Origin: Commensalibacter communis
GTDB lineage: Bacteria > Pseudomonadota > Alphaproteobacteria > Acetobacterales > Acetobacteraceae
Assembly (NCBI RefSeq): GCF_947179015.1
Contig: NZ_CAMXCM010000002.1
Coordinates: 186,001-250,000 of the forward strand
Reading direction: 5' to 3'
Length of the DNA: 64,000 nucleotides
Both the position numbers and the translations under genes were made by a program. Positions 36,196 to 45,088 of this stretch are shown here, in pieces; within the stretch, counting starts at the first letter, position 1; each line of letters starts with the position of its first letter. The notes under the pieces were generated by a model. That model saw nothing but the letters and a program-made list of their open reading frames with translations. It ran no database searches and had not been told where the DNA came from.

Positions 36196-36930
36196 CTAAG
36201 CACGAACATGCTGTGCAAACAGGCTGAGCCCTGCAACAATAGCAGTTTCTGCTTTTAAAATTAAGTTACCAAGAGATAAAGGTTGCACAAAATCATAAAG
36301 AAGTAAATTTTTTATTTCATTTGGGTCAAAGCCACCTTCGGGGCCGATCAAAATACCATCATTTCCACCATAGTTTTGTGTGGTATTGGGCGAGATACGA
36401 TACTCAGCACATCGTTCCACAGCAACCCATAAGGTTCTGTTTTTTTGCCAAGTAGAACAAAAATCAAATAAGGAAATAATCGGTTTTATTTCGGGAATAG
36501 TTATTCGATTACTTTGTTCGGCGGCTTCAATTGTAATGGATCGAAAGCGTTCTTCTTTAATTTTAGGTGTATTGGTGCGTAAAGTTTTTACTGGTTGAAT
36601 GGTTTTTACACCCAGCTCTGTCGCCATGCGAATAGCTAAATCAGTAGCATCCCGTTTTAATGGCGCAAAAACCAAGGTTGGACCCAATGGTATGATGGGT
36701 AAACGTAGTTGTTTAACGGGTTCAATCGTACCTTTATTTTTTGCAATATGATTAATCTGACATGACCACTCACCATCTCGTTCATTAAAAAGAACAACTT
36801 GTTCAAGCGGTTTCAACCGCAAAACCGTTCCAAGATAATGTGCCGTAGCAGCAGAAATGGCATAGTCATTACCAATTGATAATGCCTCAAATTCTTGTGG
36901 ATCAATATAAATACGAGGAATAAACGACAT
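36196..36930 (-). CDS. rsmE: 16S rRNA (uracil1498-N3)-methyltransferase
   Basis: 244-residue SPOUT-fold enzyme. RsmE signatures: an N-terminal PUA-like part with HYLGTVLRLK, then ERFRSITIEAAEQSNR and the knot motif ILIGPEGGFDPNEI near residue 193, followed by LSLGNLILKAETA. It methylates U1498 of 16S rRNA with SAM. Translation starts at ATG 36930; the divergent ubiA gene begins 117 bases away. Upstream of gshA on the same strand. Confidence 0.92.
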   Translation of the reverse strand: MSFIPRIYIDPQEFEALSIGNDYAISAATAHYLGTVLRLKPLEQVVLFNERDGEWSCQINHIAKNKGTIEPVKQLRLPIIPLGPTLVFAPLKRDATDLAIRMATELGVKTIQPVKTLRTNTPKIKEERFRSITIEAAEQSNRITIPEIKPIISLFDFCSTWQKNRTLWVAVERCAEYRISPNTTQNYGGNDGILIGPEGGFDPNEIKNLLLYDFVQPLSLGNLILKAETAIVAGLSLFAQHVRA

Positions 36931-37047
36931 ATAAGCTCAATAAAGTGATAAATTATAAAAAAGAATGAAAACAATTTTATATTACTATAAGAAGATAACC
37001 TTGTATTCTTGTTTATCTTATTTCTTATTATTTTATCAGGATATGTT

Positions 37048-37959
37048 GTGAATCAGTCTTCTTCACGTTCAGATATAAATTTATCTTGGGTTCGTTTTCT
37101 TCCTCAATCTTGGCAACCTTATGCGTTATTGTCGCGTATTGATCGCCCAATTGGCAGTTGGCTGCTGTTTTTACCTGGAGTATGGGGGATTGTGTTGCCT
37201 CATGGTATTCCCACAATGACACGGATTAAACTCATTATTTTATTTGCCATTGGTAGTGTCGTAATGCGTAGTGCAGGCTGTGTCGTCAATGATATTTGGG
37301 ATCGAGATTTTGATCGACAAGTTGCACGTACTCAACAACGCCCGATTGCGAATGGTACTATCTCAGTCAAACAAGCGCTTTTTTTCTTATTTGTTTTGCT
37401 GATGATAGGGTTGGTGGTTTTATTGCAATTAAATCCTTTATCTTGGATATTAGGTGCTTCCTCTTTAATCTTAGTTGCTTTGTATCCTGGTGCAAAAAGA
37501 GTGACATGGTGGCCTCAGTTAGTGTTAGGATTCACCTTTGGTTTTGGTGCGCCTTTGGGGTATGCAGCAGCAACGGGATATTTGTCATGGACGCAAGCGG
37601 CTTTATATGCAGCAACTATTTTTTGGCAAATTGGGTTTGATACAATCTACGGCTATCAAGATATCGAAGACGATCAACGTGTTGGGGTTAAATCAACCGC
37701 CAGATGGGCTGGGGAAGCAGGCAAACAATTTGTTGCCATTAACTATGCGTTATGTGTTTTCTTTCTAATTGTGACAAGTATTTTAAATCACAATTCATTC
37801 CTTGCGTTACTGGTATTATTGTTACCGATTGCACATTTCGTCTGGCAGATTCAGAAATTTGACTTACATAACCCCAAAGTTTGTTTAACGCTTTTTAAAT
37901 CAAACAGAGACGTAGGGATCCTTATTGCTTTGGCTCTTTTGATAGGTAACATCATTTAA
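37048..37959 (+). CDS. ubiA: 4-hydroxybenzoate octaprenyltransferase
   Basis: 303-residue UbiA prenyltransferase. The two Asp-rich motifs that bind Mg-prenyl diphosphate are NDIWDRDFD and DIEDDQRVG; around eight hydrophobic helices follow the usual pattern. It attaches the polyprenyl tail to 4-hydroxybenzoate for ubiquinone. The open frame runs 13 codons further upstream, but GTG 37048 has the ribosome site AGGA six bases before it and gives the family N-terminus. The stop overlaps the start of the next gene (TAATG), so the two are coupled. Confidence 0.9.
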   Translation: MNQSSSRSDINLSWVRFLPQSWQPYALLSRIDRPIGSWLLFLPGVWGIVLPHGIPTMTRIKLIILFAIGSVVMRSAGCVVNDIWDRDFDRQVARTQQRPIANGTISVKQALFFLFVLLMIGLVVLLQLNPLSWILGASSLILVALYPGAKRVTWWPQLVLGFTFGFGAPLGYAAATGYLSWTQAALYAATIFWQIGFDTIYGYQDIEDDQRVGVKSTARWAGEAGKQFVAINYALCVFFLIVTSILNHNSFLALLVLLLPIAHFVWQIQKFDLHNPKVCLTLFKSNRDVGILIALALLIGNII

Positions 37960-38615
37960 TGACGAATTTTTCCCAGTTTGAACATCTAATTACCCAACAT
38001 ACTGCACTTGAAAAAACAGATTTTGTGCCAGAAATTATGTTGTATCAAGCCAGTGAGATTACACCGATTTGGCAAGTCACAGAGGCTTGGTTAAATCATC
38101 AAAATATAGAGCCTCCTTTTTGGGCATTTGCATGGCCAGGTGGAAAAGCATTGGCACGATATATTTTGGATAATCCTAAATTAGTCAAAGACAAAAGAGT
38201 TCTGGATTTTGCAGCTGGCTGTGGCATTGCAGCGATTGCAGCGGCAAAGAGTGGTGCTGCGTATATTGAAGTGGCTGATATTGATCCATTGGCACAGAAA
38301 TCTTGTGCGTTGAATGCCAAAGTAAATCACGTATTGTTGGATAAGAACTCGAATGATGTGGTTGGGCAAATTTGCTCTTGGGATATTATTTTTTGTGGTG
38401 ATGTCTGTTATGAAGCCCCAATGACTCAACATATTTGGCCATGGTTAAAAAATTGTGCCAAGCAAGGGGCAACTGTATTTATTGCCGACCCAGGGCGTAG
38501 TTATTTGCCCAAAAAAGAACTGACCCCAGTTTGCACGTATGATATTCCCACGACATTAGAGTTGGAAGATTGCAAGGTGCGCAGAACAGTTTTGTATCAG
38601 TTGGTTGGTTCTTAA
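37959..38615 (+). CDS. ETF-beta-type protein lysine methyltransferase
   Basis: 218-residue class I SAM methyltransferase. It resembles the METTL20/ETFBKMT group: PPFWAFAWPGGKALARYIL before the SAM motif, FAAGCGIAAIAAAKSG as motif I, VADIDPLA as motif II and ADPGRSYLPK near the C-terminus. Members methylate lysines on the electron-transfer flavoprotein beta subunit; the alphaproteobacterial homologue has the same activity. Coupled to ubiA through a TAATG overlap. A strong terminator follows 90 bases after the stop. Confidence 0.8.
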   Translation: MTNFSQFEHLITQHTALEKTDFVPEIMLYQASEITPIWQVTEAWLNHQNIEPPFWAFAWPGGKALARYILDNPKLVKDKRVLDFAAGCGIAAIAAAKSGAAYIEVADIDPLAQKSCALNAKVNHVLLDKNSNDVVGQICSWDIIFCGDVCYEAPMTQHIWPWLKNCAKQGATVFIADPGRSYLPKKELTPVCTYDIPTTLELEDCKVRRTVLYQLVGS

Positions 38616-38705
38616 AAAAAGTTAGATTGTAATTGATTATCACATAAATTATTGAACAATTATGAAATAATATAAATAGAATAATATATTCACATCTAAT
38701 TCTAG

Positions 38706-38734
38706 AACGACCTTTTTTACAGGTCGTTTTTTTA
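38706..38734 (+). terminator. Rho-independent terminator after the ubiA operon
   Basis: Stem AACGACCT/AGGTCGTT, seven-base loop, then a long T-run. Located 90 bases after the methyltransferase stop codon. Confidence 0.8.
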
Positions 38735-38773
38735 TGCCTAAAATCTCTTAAAAATTACAAGATACTTAAACCA

Positions 38774-38799
38774 AAGACGCAATAACTGCGTCTTTTTTT
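38774..38799 (+). terminator. Second rho-independent terminator, before the toxin-like block
   Basis: Stem AAGACGCA/TGCGTCTT with a five-base loop and a following T-run, only 36 bases before the next start codon. It could end read-through from the ubiA operon or act as an attenuator in the leader of the three-gene block. Confidence 0.75.
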
Positions 38800-38834
38800 G
38801 TGTCTTAACATGTTATCTCAAAAGGAAAATACAA

Positions 38835-39443
38835 ATGACAGACGAAAAAAACGATAAAAAACCAGCAAAAGTTACTGCTAGAGCACCAAAAGACAAAGAG
38901 TTTCCAAAACTAAAAACATTATCTTACAAAGAAATGTATAATTTAGTCGGTAAATTTCTTCAAAAGGCCATCCCGATTAAAGGGGCTAAGTTAAAAATTG
39001 TAAAAGGGTTAGTGAACAGAGTTTCCCCTCCTAAACCACCTTATGTCGTTTTGCAGGTGATTGATGAAAATCAATTATCCAGCACAGAAACCCGTTATAC
39101 CGATAAATATAAAATTCTATGGGCTAGGTCAGAGGTAACTATCAATATGACTTTTGTTGGAAATGGAAATATTGCTGCTCTGCAAATGGCCAAAGCCTTT
39201 ACCGTCAGGTTTAATGATGCATGGGCAACCGAACAGTTTGAACAATATAGCGATATTTTATTTCCCCTCTATTGTGACGATGTGAAAATCGAGAAATTTT
39301 CGATTAATGCCGAAGATCAATATGATGATTCTTGCTCTGTGGTCAGTTATTTTGAACATCACCCAGAATTTGGTGTTTGTACTGACAGCGCCAAAGAAAT
39401 CGTGATGGATATCATGAATGCGGATAGCGATACAGAAAATTAA
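38835..39443 (+). CDS. Phage neck-terminator (gp12-like) protein, orphan
   Basis: 202 residues with no signal peptide. It starts with a Lys-rich tail, then PYVVLQVIDENQLSSTETRY, SEVTINMTFVGNGN, ILFPLYCDD and AEDQYDDSCSVVSYFE. This is the pattern of phage neck/tail-terminator (gp12-like) proteins, but no other phage structural gene is nearby. The phage relationship is my recognition from sequence. First of three plus-strand genes placed between tandem terminators and aroC, with 20 bases to the next gene, so it is likely co-transcribed with the toxin-like genes. Confidence 0.6.
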   Translation: MTDEKNDKKPAKVTARAPKDKEFPKLKTLSYKEMYNLVGKFLQKAIPIKGAKLKIVKGLVNRVSPPKPPYVVLQVIDENQLSSTETRYTDKYKILWARSEVTINMTFVGNGNIAALQMAKAFTVRFNDAWATEQFEQYSDILFPLYCDDVKIEKFSINAEDQYDDSCSVVSYFEHHPEFGVCTDSAKEIVMDIMNADSDTEN

Positions 39444-39463
39444 GTTTAGTAAAGGATTCAAAT

Positions 39464-40333
39464 ATGAATGCTATACCCGAATGGCAAAGGAAATTTCAAA
39501 AGTCTTTACCTCAAGATGACGTAGAAGCATGGGATAAGAGATATAAAAAACCATCATTTCAAGAGTTATTTAAAAAACCTGCGTTTCAGGATAATTTTAA
39601 AGAGTTAGCACGGTCTGATTTTGATAGGGAAAAGGCTGGTGTGATAGGTGCGGCAGTTAGATTTGCAAAAGACACTATAAACGATGATAATGTAAGATTA
39701 TCTTATCAACAAAATGTAGAGAGAGTGCTCAAAGAAGTTACAAAAATGGTCGAAGACGGTAAAATTACCTCTGAAGAAGGGGCTGCTTGGTGTAGTTATA
39801 TGAGAAATGAGATCATGGAATTGCATAGAGAATACACTTCTAAATATGGTTTAGCAAAAGCAACGAAAACTAAATCGAAGGGGAGACCTCTTGACTATTT
39901 TTTCCAAAAATATTCACGGGAGAAATTTGAGAAAGATTTTGTTAATCTGTCAGATAGCCAAAAAGATGAAGTTTTTGAGGAGGTGAGAAAAGCTTCGGCT
40001 CGACCTCATGCACCCACTACGCTTAAAGTTAAACGTTTACAATTATTGGGCAGAGTAATGCTTGTTGCATCAGCAATGCTGGCTGCATATGATATTTATA
40101 CTGCAGAGAATAAGTTAAAAGAGGCTTTGAAACAAGGCATTGGAATTGGTGCGGGTATTGCTGGTGGAGCATATGCGGGATTAATGGTAGATCCATTATG
40201 TGGACCTGTAGCTGAAGTATGCGCTTTGGTTACGGTGACTGTTGGTGCTTTCGTTGGAGGAGTTTACGGTTATCTTACAGCCCAGATGTTGGATGACGAG
40301 CTAGAGGAATTAACAAAATGGATAAACCCTTAA
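39464..40333 (+). CDS. Polymorphic-toxin-like protein with C-terminal glycine-zipper domain
   Basis: 289 residues. The N-terminal half is charged and helical, without a known delivery domain. From about residue 105 it resembles C-terminal domains seen in T6SS and other polymorphic toxins: an MRNEIMELHREY helix, a KDEVFEEVRKASA helix, then LLGRVMLVASAMLAAYDIYT (residues 195-213). A Gly-rich hydrophobic stretch from 225 to 274 has the GIGIGAGIAGGAYAG repeats of a glycine zipper and a Cys pair (246, 253). Membrane insertion is a likely action but unproven. The start codon of the next gene lies inside its 3' end (16-base overlap), as expected for a toxin with its immunity gene. Confidence 0.55.
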   Translation: MNAIPEWQRKFQKSLPQDDVEAWDKRYKKPSFQELFKKPAFQDNFKELARSDFDREKAGVIGAAVRFAKDTINDDNVRLSYQQNVERVLKEVTKMVEDGKITSEEGAAWCSYMRNEIMELHREYTSKYGLAKATKTKSKGRPLDYFFQKYSREKFEKDFVNLSDSQKDEVFEEVRKASARPHAPTTLKVKRLQLLGRVMLVASAMLAAYDIYTAENKLKEALKQGIGIGAGIAGGAYAGLMVDPLCGPVAEVCALVTVTVGAFVGGVYGYLTAQMLDDELEELTKWINP

Positions 40334-41094
40334 CCTATATTGATTTAAAAAAAGATTTGTATAAGGTGTTATTAGGTTTTTTTCTCAATAGAGAAATTAA
40401 CTATTCATATATTGTTTCTGTTGCACAAAATACCCCTACTACATGTGTAGAGCGAATGTTGTTTGAAGAGGTTGCACCAGTATATTACTTGTACTTTCGT
40501 AATATGTTATCATCAGCTTGGGTAGATTGGGATAAAGAAATATTGTGGAAAAATATTCGAGAATATCAAGAAAAATATAATGAAAAATTTTCTTTTTATA
40601 AAATGAGGCATAAATATCTGGTTTTTTATTTCAGAAAAAAATATCAATCCCAATGGATAGAGTTAAAAAAACAACTTGAAGCATTAAAATATTATAGAAA
40701 AGCAAAAAATATGGAGGGTATGGTTTTAACAGATATTGATTTATGTGAAGCCTTGTCAGATATGTTTATAGATAGTGAAACTAATTTTATTTATATTGCG
40801 CCTGTTGCAAATCGTTTTCCCATTGAACATGTTAAAAAAGTTTATTTTGAATGGGTTGCGCCTGTTTGTTACCCCAATCTTTGTTCACCTATACCGTCTA
40901 TATGGATGGGATTTGATAGAGATGAATTATGGAAAGACATCCAAGAATATAAAGCTAAAAATAGCAATTTAGACTCTTTTGGAAAAAAAATGCATAAATT
41001 GTCTCTTTTTCATTTAAGAAATACGCATATTGTTAAGTATCAATGGAAAGAGTTAGAAAAATATATGAATACATATAAAAATAATAATGCCTAA
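40318..41094 (+). CDS. Tandem DUF7079 protein, likely immunity partner
   Basis: 258 residues built of two copies of one about 113-residue domain (8-121 and 138-250). Both carry an FFLNRE/MFIDSE turn, [28 protein letters not shown], and [34 protein letters not shown]. The domain matches DUF7079, a predicted immunity-type family. The start overlaps the toxin-like gene by 16 bases with a GAGG site within it. Very AT-rich. The 3' end overlaps aroC tail to tail by four bases. A tandem duplication may widen or strengthen binding to its target. Confidence 0.6.
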   Translation: MDKPLTYIDLKKDLYKVLLGFFLNREINYSYIVSVAQNTPTTCVERMLFEEVAPVYYLYFRNMLSSAWVDWDKEILWKNIREYQEKYNEKFSFYKMRHKYLVFYFRKKYQSQWIELKKQLEALKYYRKAKNMEGMVLTDIDLCEALSDMFIDSETNFIYIAPVANRFPIEHVKKVYFEWVAPVCYPNLCSPIPSIWMGFDRDELWKDIQEYKAKNSNLDSFGKKMHKLSLFHLRNTHIVKYQWKELEKYMNTYKNNNA

Positions 41095-42185
41095 TCTAAA
41101 ATGCTAGATCGAAACTGACCAATTTGTCCGCGATGTCTTAACCAATGATCGGCGAGGGTACATGCCATCATGGCCTCACCGACTGGCACGGCACGAATAC
41201 CAACGCAAGGATCATGTCTTCCTTTGGTAATTACGTCTGTGGCGTTGCCTTCTGAATCAATAGAAGGTTGAGGAATTAAGATAGAGCTGGTTGGTTTCAC
41301 CGCAAAGCGTACATTAATTGGTTGCCCTGTTGAAATCCCACCTAAAATCCCTCCAGCATGATTGGATGAAAAAGATAGCTTGCCATCATTCAGATAAATC
41401 GGATCAGCGTTTTCTTCACCACGTAAAGTCGCAGCATTAAAGCCTTCACCAATCTCAACCCCTTTAACTGCATTAATGCTCATCATTGCTTGGGCAAGAT
41501 CAGAATCTAATTTGCCATAAATAGGCGCACCCAACCCAGCAGGAACCCCTTCGGCGATAATTTCAATCACAGCCCCAATCGAAGAGCCATCTTTGCGAAT
41601 AGAGGTTAAATAATCTTGCCATTGAGGAACCATCTCCGCATCAGGGCAAAAGAACTCGTTATTTTTTACTTCATCCCAAGACCAACGATCACGATTAACT
41701 TTCAAATCACCAATTTGAACCAAAGCCCCACGGATTTTTATTTGATCTCCAAGAATTAACCGAGCAATTGCCCCAGCTGCCACACGCATTGCTGTTTCAC
41801 GAGCAGAGGAACGCCCACCACCACGATAATCACGAATGCCATATTTCAAATCATAGGCAATATCGGCATGTCCAGGACGATAAGATTGGGCAATATTAGA
41901 GTAATCTTTGGAACGTTGATTGGTATTTTCAATCAATAAAGAAATCGGTGTTCCTGTTGTTTTTCCTTCAAAAACACCCGATAAAATCTTGACTTGGTCA
42001 GGCTCATTCCGAGTGGTCGTGAACTTAGATTGCCCAGGTCTGCGTAAATCCAACCAAGGTTGGATCATTTTCTCGGTCAAAGGGATTTGTGGGGGGCATC
42101 CATCCACAACACACCCAATCGCAGGCCCGTGGCTTTCGCCCCATGTCGTTACACGAAATAATGTTCCAAAACTATTGCACGACAT
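41091..42185 (-). CDS. aroC: Chorismate synthase
   Basis: 364-residue FMN-dependent enzyme, last step of the shikimate pathway. Signatures: [17 protein letters not shown] (residues 12-28), [20 protein letters not shown] and [17 protein letters not shown], plus late [14 protein letters not shown]. It needs reduced FMN to eliminate phosphate from EPSP. It follows fabI on the minus strand with 35 bases between them and may be co-transcribed. Nothing unusual in the sequence. Confidence 0.96.
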   Translation of the reverse strand: MSCNSFGTLFRVTTWGESHGPAIGCVVDGCPPQIPLTEKMIQPWLDLRRPGQSKFTTTRNEPDQVKILSGVFEGKTTGTPISLLIENTNQRSKDYSNIAQSYRPGHADIAYDLKYGIRDYRGGGRSSARETAMRVAAGAIARLILGDQIKIRGALVQIGDLKVNRDRWSWDEVKNNEFFCPDAEMVPQWQDYLTSIRKDGSSIGAVIEIIAEGVPAGLGAPIYGKLDSDLAQAMMSINAVKGVEIGEGFNAATLRGEENADPIYLNDGKLSFSSNHAGGILGGISTGQPINVRFAVKPTSSILIPQPSIDSEGNATDVITKGRHDPCVGIRAVPVGEAMMACTLADHWLRHRGQIGQFRSSILD

Positions 42186-42220
42186 GGCTCTATGCTCACT
42201 CTTTCTAGTAGTAAATTAAA

Positions 42221-43063
42221 TTAATCTTCTGATGCCAACGCAATATCAGGCGCTGTGGGGTTTTTCATGCCCACCATATGATATCCACAATCAACATGAT
42301 GAATCTCCCCTGTAACACCACGGGAAAGATCAGAAAGGAAGTAAACGCCTGCACCACCAACTTCATCAATCGTTACATTGCGTTGTAATGGTGAGTTCAA
42401 TTGATTCCATTTCAAAATATAACGGAAATCACCAATGCCACTGGCAGCAAGTGTCTTAATCGGGCCGGCAGAGATTGCATTCACCCGGATATTATCAACA
42501 CCCAAATCCGCAGCCATATATTGTACAGAGCTTTCCAAAGCAGCTTTGGCAATACCCATGACATTGTAATGGGGCATCACACGTTCTGCACCCAGATAGG
42601 TAAGGGTCAATAATGAACCGCCATCTTTCATCAGTTTAGAAGCTTCTTTGGCTACTGCGGTGAAAGAGAAACAAGAGATATCTAATGCGGTTAAAAAAGC
42701 TTCTCGGGGGGTATCTATATAACGACCGCGCAAATATTGTTTGTCTGCCCAACCAATCGCATGTACGACAAAGTCTAATTTGCCCCATTTTTCTTCTATA
42801 TTTTTAAATGTGTTTTCAATATCTTTATCGTCACTGACATCACATTCGATCAGATAATCAGAACCTAGGCTGGCAGCCAAAGGTCGGACTCTTTTTTCTA
42901 GGGCTTCACCTTGATATGCAAAAGCAAGCTCTGCGCCTTGTAAAGCACAAGCCCGTGCAATTCCCCAGGCGATAGAATGATTATTGGCCATTCCCATAAT
43001 CAATCCACGTTTACCCTGCATTAACTCCCCTTCTAATGGAAGTACAGCGTTTTCATTTGACAT
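42221..43063 (-). CDS. fabI: Enoyl-[acyl-carrier-protein] reductase (NADH)
   Basis: 280-residue SDR reductase of fatty-acid elongation. The N-terminal GLIMGMANNHSIAWGIA is the FabI-specific cofactor motif; the catalytic Tyr and Lys are in YNVMGIAKAALE, with the first Tyr in TYLGAER. It reduces enoyl-ACP with NADH and is the target of triclosan. Placed 35 bases upstream of aroC. ATG 43063 is the only plausible start. Confidence 0.95.
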   Translation of the reverse strand: MSNENAVLPLEGELMQGKRGLIMGMANNHSIAWGIARACALQGAELAFAYQGEALEKRVRPLAASLGSDYLIECDVSDDKDIENTFKNIEEKWGKLDFVVHAIGWADKQYLRGRYIDTPREAFLTALDISCFSFTAVAKEASKLMKDGGSLLTLTYLGAERVMPHYNVMGIAKAALESSVQYMAADLGVDNIRVNAISAGPIKTLAASGIGDFRYILKWNQLNSPLQRNVTIDEVGGAGVYFLSDLSRGVTGEIHHVDCGYHMVGMKNPTAPDIALASED

Positions 43064-43167
43064 GACAATTCCCTAGCTTTTAGCTAACTTGATAAATGTA
43101 TATATTCGCAGTTATTATAGTTAAAAAAGAGAAAAAACCGCAATTAATTTTTAATACCTGATTTATA

Positions 43168-43200
43168 ATAGAAAGAAAAGAGGGCTCTTTTTCTTTCTAT
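43168..43200. terminator. Hairpin downstream of the isonitrile genes
   Basis: Imperfect inverted repeat (43168-43182 and 43185-43200, one bulged base) in the gap between the 3' end of isnB and the start of fabI, 105 bases past the isnB stop. It is AT-rich without a long run of T, so it may be a partial terminator. Confidence 0.5.
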
Positions 43201-43304
43201 TTATTGTTTTGTAGAAGTGATATGTAAAAGATAATGATTTACCAAATCGAATAATACTAGGGCGTAAACGAATAGGCTGGTTCTTTTTAATCTTGTTTGA
43301 ACTA

Positions 43305-44096
43305 TTATAAAATATGAATACGTTTTAAATGGCGATTAACATTACCCTCTACCTTGGCTCTACCGTGCAAGACAGCATTATTGTCTATTAACATATAATC
43401 GCCAGTAGACCATTTATGTCGATACATATATGTTGGTTTATAGAGATTTTTTGTTATTTGGGACAAAAAATTATCTTTGTTAATGTTTATAGTATTTGGG
43501 GTACAAATATCACATTGAACGGGATTAACTTCTAAATTATCTTCGTTGTTTATTTCAATATATCGAATGATATCCTCTTGTTTATGGGGGTGTTTTTCTA
43601 CTAATTTAACATTAACAGTTCCACCGTAATGTGCTTTTTTTTCGGTTATGTAGGTCAGATTAATTTTTTTCCATTCTTCGATTATTTTCTTGTCTGTATC
43701 ATGAATAATTTTCGTTGTATCGACAAACAATGTTTCTCCACCGTTTCCATCATTCGAAGATGAGATGCATTGAAATGCATTTATTCTTGGGGTTTCTTTT
43801 GTAAAGGCACCATCCCAATGTAACTCAACACGACCTTTGGAGAATATGTGATTTTTTGGATCCTGTTCCATACGGACATTTAGCAGTGGGCCAAATTCCC
43901 ACTGCATCAAAGATCCTAGCGATTTACAGAAATTGATGTATTTCGTATCCTCCATTGGTTCAAAATTTTTCAAAACTAGAATTTTATATTTATCAAGTAA
44001 CTGTATTAACGTCTTTGTATCAATGTTACATAAATCTTCTAATTCATTATTTGTCACGATAGCACCAAATGGTTGTATTTCGTTGATTTCAAACAT
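43305..44096 (-). CDS. PvcB/IsnB-type Fe(II)/2-oxoglutarate oxygenase of isonitrile biosynthesis
   Basis: 263-residue TauD/TfdA-fold dioxygenase. Iron ligands His93 and Asp95 (HWDGAF) and His244 (VLHGR), with a 2-oxoglutarate Arg near residue 255 (NVNRHLKRIHI). It begins 20 bases after the isnA stop on the same strand. PvcB/IsnB enzymes act on the amino-acid isonitrile made by the partner, carrying out oxidative decarboxylation or desaturation to a vinyl isonitrile. No glycosyltransferase or further tailoring gene is adjacent, so the product may be the simple isonitrile. Assigning it to the PvcB family rests on the partner gene. Confidence 0.8.
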   Translation of the reverse strand: MFEINEIQPFGAIVTNNELEDLCNIDTKTLIQLLDKYKILVLKNFEPMEDTKYINFCKSLGSLMQWEFGPLLNVRMEQDPKNHIFSKGRVELHWDGAFTKETPRINAFQCISSSNDGNGGETLFVDTTKIIHDTDKKIIEEWKKINLTYITEKKAHYGGTVNVKLVEKHPHKQEDIIRYIEINNEDNLEVNPVQCDICTPNTININKDNFLSQITKNLYKPTYMYRHKWSTGDYMLIDNNAVLHGRAKVEGNVNRHLKRIHIL

Positions 44097-44116
44097 ATTG
44101 ATTATCTTTCGTTGAA

Positions 44117-45088
44117 CTAAGCATGTGTATCTTTGAAATGGCTTGGACGACCATTTTCAAAGACCAGTAGAGCATTCTTTGATTCAGCTATATGACGAGG
44201 TACAAGTGTATAACCGTTCGCGTTATGTATTACGACGGAATGCCAAGGCGTTCTCCAGACATTATCAGCTTCCAATAAATAAATACCAATTTTTTCCGAA
44301 ACTTTGGGCTGTGGGTGAATGCTCAAACGGATTGATTTTTCGAATTTTTGAGCCAACAGACGCGTCCAAGCATTGGAGCGTTGAATAACACGATAGGCAT
44401 TGACTCGAGCCATGTTTAGTATTTGTGTTTTCGAGTATCCTTCAAACTCTTCTAACCCTGAAAAATCTTCGACTAAAAAGCGACATATACCTTTGTACAT
44501 TTCTGCTGCTGGTTTTTCAGTTTTGCATCGCTCTTTGAGATCACGTAAAGGCTCACCAAATTCAATCATTAATTCTTCACGCAGAATGTCGTAATTAGAT
44601 ATTCCTGTATAAAAATCATCAAGATCAAAAAAATCAAATGTTTCTGGGTAATTTGAAGCGATACGATTTATCAAATCATATTTATATTCTGTGACATGTT
44701 TATCTGGTATATTTACGACTTCAGCAAATACGCGCCCATCAGAGCAGATTGTTAGTTTAGCTCCAGGTGAGTATATTTTTTGAATATTTCTACATAAACG
44801 TTCTAGTCTTTCTAATGCCAGTTCCTCACCTTTGTCAGGATATATGTCTAATGTTTTCTTGCGATTAGGAGACTTTGCAGGAAATGCTGGCAAAATCATA
44901 TGAATTGGTTTTTGTTCACGTATAAAGTTATTTATCTTTTCGATGTGATGTGAGGTTTCAGCTGATTCATCAACTGATATGCTGGCCTCATCTGGTAGCA
45001 ATCGTCTTCGTTCGAATATGAGTTCTAATATCTTCTCAGCAACATTGGGGAATTCATTGATTAATGCTTTGGTTGCATTTGCTGGCAT
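44117..45088 (-). CDS. Isonitrile synthase (PvcA/IsnA, DIT1 family)
   Basis: 323-residue member of the DIT1/PvcA family. Signature blocks: LPAFPAKSPNR (residues 66-76), then KKTLDIYPDKGEELAL, LERLCRNIQKIYSPGAK and SDGRVF (116-121), and late RLSIHPQPKVSEKIGIYL with a TPWHSV segment. These enzymes turn an amino-acid amine, tyrosine or tryptophan, into an isonitrile (-NC) using ribulose-5-phosphate as the carbon donor. ATG 45088 follows AGGA. First gene of the operon with the PvcB-like oxygenase. Substrate is not determined by the sequence I can read. Confidence 0.88.
   Translation of the reverse strand: MPANATKALINEFPNVAEKILELIFERRRLLPDEASISVDESAETSHHIEKINNFIREQKPIHMILPAFPAKSPNRKKTLDIYPDKGEELALERLERLCRNIQKIYSPGAKLTICSDGRVFAEVVNIPDKHVTEYKYDLINRIASNYPETFDFFDLDDFYTGISNYDILREELMIEFGEPLRDLKERCKTEKPAAEMYKGICRFLVEDFSGLEEFEGYSKTQILNMARVNAYRVIQRSNAWTRLLAQKFEKSIRLSIHPQPKVSEKIGIYLLEADNVWRTPWHSVVIHNANGYTLVPRHIAESKNALLVFENGRPSHFKDTHA

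Noticed and set aside
38616-41094. Complete prophage at the toxin-like block
   Set aside because: Only one phage-structural-like protein is present. No integrase, capsid, portal, tail tube, lysis genes or attachment-site repeats were seen.
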